Origin: Collinsella sp.
GTDB taxonomy: Bacteria > Actinomycetota > Coriobacteriia > Coriobacteriales > Coriobacteriaceae
Direction: 5' to 3'
Assembly (NCBI GenBank): GCA_018378775.1
Contig: JAGZWV010000064.1
Location: 1 to 7,669, forward strand
Length of the DNA: 7,669 nt
The position numbers and the translations under genes are program-made. Position 1 is the stretch's first letter, and every line of letters starts with the position of its first letter. A model generated the notes under the pieces. The model was not told the origin of the DNA, searched no databases, and saw only the letters and a list, made by a program, of their open reading frames with translations. Shown piece after piece: positions 6,062 through 7,669 of this stretch.

Positions 6062-7405
6062 ATGTTCGACAAAGTGCTCATCGCCAACCGCGGCGAAGTC
6101 GCGGTCCGTGTTATCCGCGCGTGCCGCGATATGGGCATCAAGACCGTCGCCGTTTATTCCACGGCCGATGCGGACGCACTGCACGTGCAGCTTGCCGACG
6201 AGGCGTATTGCATCGGCGGCCCGCGTCTTGCCGAGAGCTACCTCAACGACGATGCCGTGCTCACCTGTGCCGTAAAGTCGGGAGCTAAGGCAATTCATCC
6301 CGGCTATGGCTTTTTCTCCGAGAAGGCGAGCTTTGTGCGCGACTGCGACAAGTATGGCCTGGCGTTTGTCGGTCCTTCGGCCGAGGTGATCGACAACATG
6401 GGCGACAAGGACGCCGCACGTCGAACGGCTGCCGCGGCGGGCGTGCCCATCGTACCGGGCTGCGATTTGCTCAAAAGCCCCGAGGAGGCAACGACCGAGG
6501 CCGAGCGCATCGGCTGCCCCGTGCTTATTAAGGCGCGTGCAGGCGGTGGCGGTCGCGGCATTCGTAAGGTCGAGCGCGTGGAAGATGCGGCAAAGGCGTT
6601 CATCGAGGCGCGTGCCGAGGGCGAGGCCGTTTTTGGCGACGGCGAGTGCTACATGGAGAAGTTCGTCGCGCCGGCGCACCACGTCGAGGTGCAGATTATG
6701 GCCGATAAGCAGGGCCATGTGTTTTCGCTCGGCGAGCGCGAGTGCTCGGTGCAGCGCCGCAACCAAAAGCTGATCGAGGAGAGCCCCGCGCCGTGCCTCG
6801 ACGGACACGACGACATTCGTGCTCGCATGCACAAGGCAGCGCGTGACCTGGCTCGTGCCGTCGGCTACGAAGGAGCCGGTACCATCGAGTTCCTGTATTC
6901 GGACGACGGCGATTTCTACTTTATGGAAATGAACACGCGCTTGCAGGTGGAGCATCCGGTTACGGAGTTTGTGACCGATACCGACTTGGTCAAGTGGCAG
7001 CTGCGCGTGGCAGCCGGCCAGTCTCTGCCCTTTGAGCAGGAGGACGTTCCGGTCCGCAACCACGCCATGGAGTGCCGCATCAATGCCGAAACGCCGGACT
7101 TTCTGCCGTCATGCGGAACGGTCACCGCGTTGCGTGTGCCGGGTGGTCCGCGCGTGCGCTGGGATTCCGCCATGTTTACCGGTGCGAACGTTCCTCCGTA
7201 CTACGACTCCATGCTCGGCAAGCTCATCGTGTGTGCGCCCACGCGCGACGGCGCCATTCGCAAGATGCGCTCGGCCCTGGGCGAGCTCGTGATTGAGGGC
7301 GTGAGCGAGAACAGCGAGCTTCAGCTCGACGTGCTGGCAAACGATGAGTTCTTGTCGGGCATGTATCACACCGATCTGATGGGGCATCTCTATGCTGGTG
7401 AATAG
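6062..7405 (+). CDS. accC: biotin carboxylase subunit of acetyl-CoA carboxylase
   Basis: AccC uses ATP and bicarbonate to carboxylate biotin on AccB. The 447 residues match the single-domain biotin carboxylase length (E. coli 449). In order: the N-terminal domain (MFDKVLIANRGEVAVRVIRA, then HPGYGFFSE at 79-87), the ATP-grasp domain with Lys116 in MGDK, Lys157 and the glycine loop AGGGGRG (160-166), His207, Lys236 in RRNQKLIEESP, Glu276, Glu289, Arg293 and Glu297 in EMNTRLQVEHPVTE, and the C-terminal domain with Arg339 in CRINAE and PPYYDSMLGKLIV. Asn234 stands where E. coli has His236. Numbering shifts come from small gaps in my by-eye alignment. No BCCP domain is fused, so it needs the separate accB. 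It follows fabZ by 10 nt, and its end overlaps accD by 14 nt. Confidence 0.96.
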   Translation: MFDKVLIANRGEVAVRVIRACRDMGIKTVAVYSTADADALHVQLADEAYCIGGPRLAESYLNDDAVLTCAVKSGAKAIHPGYGFFSEKASFVRDCDKYGLAFVGPSAEVIDNMGDKDAARRTAAAAGVPIVPGCDLLKSPEEATTEAERIGCPVLIKARAGGGGRGIRKVERVEDAAKAFIEARAEGEAVFGDGECYMEKFVAPAHHVEVQIMADKQGHVFSLGERECSVQRRNQKLIEESPAPCLDGHDDIRARMHKAARDLARAVGYEGAGTIEFLYSDDGDFYFMEMNTRLQVEHPVTEFVTDTDLVKWQLRVAAGQSLPFEQEDVPVRNHAMECRINAETPDFLPSCGTVTALRVPGGPRVRWDSAMFTGANVPPYYDSMLGKLIVCAPTRDGAIRKMRSALGELVIEGVSENSELQLDVLANDEFLSGMYHTDLMGHLYAGE

Positions 7406-7669
7406 AAAAGCGAAGACGGTCAACGTCCTCGAGGGGCCGATGACCGAGTCGTGCGCCGAGTTTCCCGCGCGCCACGTGTTTATCAAGTGTCCGGAGTGCC
7501 GCCGTGTGATCGATGAAGCACGTCTGCACGACAACCTCGAGGTCTGCCCTCGTTGCGGCAAACACTTTCGCGTGAGCGGTCGCGCGCGCATGCGCATGAC
7601 GGTCGACGAGGGCACGTTTGAGGAATGGGATGCCAATCTGGCGTCGGAGGACTTCCTCTCGTTTCCCGG
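7392..7669 (+). CDS. accD: acetyl-CoA carboxylase carboxyltransferase subunit beta, 3' end missing
   Basis: AccD, with AccA, transfers carboxylate from biotin to acetyl-CoA to give malonyl-CoA. The first 92 residues are visible and the frame is open to the window end. They contain the N-terminal four-cysteine zinc finger typical of bacterial AccD: CPEC (Cys33, Cys36) and CPRC (Cys52, Cys55), followed by GKHFRVSGRARMRMTVDEGTF-type sequence, as in E. coli and Streptococcus AccD. The crotonase-fold catalytic domain lies beyond the window. The ATG at 7392 overlaps accC by 14 nt with a weak SD (GATGGGG). A second in-frame ATG at 7440 has GAGG 5 nt upstream and would give a 16-residue shorter N-terminus still containing the zinc finger, so the start is not settled. 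accA is expected next but not seen. Confidence 0.93.
   Translation, partial: MLVNRKAKTVNVLEGPMTESCAEFPARHVFIKCPECRRVIDEARLHDNLEVCPRCGKHFRVSGRARMRMTVDEGTFEEWDANLASEDFLSFP

Noticed and set aside
3736..6141. 801-codon open frame on the minus strand opposite the end of fabG, fabF, accB, fabZ and the start of accC
   Set aside because: It is fully antisense to five certain genes, and its product is rich in His, Arg, Gly and Ala with no recognisable domain. Long antisense frames are expected where GC-rich codon use avoids TTA, CTA and TCA in one phase.
1..7669. CRISPR array, tRNA or rRNA gene, insertion sequence, phage gene or new defence system
   Set aside because: All ten genes are recognised FAS II or acetyl-CoA carboxylase genes and the gaps are at most 52 nt, leaving no room for such elements; I saw no repeats with regular spacing beyond the accB linker repeat.

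Overview
The window is one stretch of a type II fatty acid synthesis (FAS II) and acetyl-CoA carboxylase operon. All ten genes lie on the + strand, in the order fabH (5' end missing), acpP, fabK, fabD, fabG, fabF, accB, fabZ, accC, accD (3' end missing). The DNA is G+C-rich, with many GC-ending codons but frequent TTT for Phe. Together with discrete FAS II genes and a FabK-type enoyl reductase, this suggests a Coriobacteriia-type actinobacterium (Collinsella or a relative). That taxonomic call is an inference from composition and gene style. A high-GC Firmicute is the main alternative.

Layout: fabH (2-898) is followed by a 52-nt gap with an A-rich leader, a tiny hairpin and a strong Shine-Dalgarno (SD) sequence. 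Then come acpP (951-1187), fabK (1190-2134) and fabD (2122-3048), packed with a 2-nt gap and a 13-nt overlap. After 30 nt comes fabG (3079-3852). After a further 39 nt, which holds a possible hairpin, come fabF (3892-5139), accB (5143-5619), fabZ (5629-6051), accC (6062-7405) and accD (7392 to the window end). The last five are separated by 3, 9 and 10 nt and by a 14-nt overlap. Spacing therefore gives three tightly coupled blocks after fabH: acpP-fabK-fabD, fabG alone, and fabF-accB-fabZ-accC-accD. No intergenic stretch exceeds 52 nt, and I see no convincing internal promoter, terminator, RNA gene or mobile element.

How the genes work together: AccB (biotin carrier), AccC (biotin carboxylase) and AccD (carboxyltransferase beta) are three of the four acetyl-CoA carboxylase parts that make malonyl-CoA. 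AccA is not in the window and would be expected next. FabD moves malonyl to the acyl carrier protein AcpP. FabH starts chains by condensing acyl-CoA with malonyl-ACP, and FabF elongates them. FabG, FabZ and FabK then carry out keto-reduction, dehydration and enoyl-reduction. Between them the genes supply every step of the elongation cycle.

The gene order is, from memory, the same as in the Streptococcus pneumoniae FAS II locus from fabH to accD, which is notable in a high-GC genome. I found no previously undescribed system: this is core metabolism. The points worth a second look are the shared order, a GFSLG rather than GHSLG active-site elbow in FabD, an exact in-frame 22-bp repeat in the accB linker, and small hairpins before acpP and fabF.
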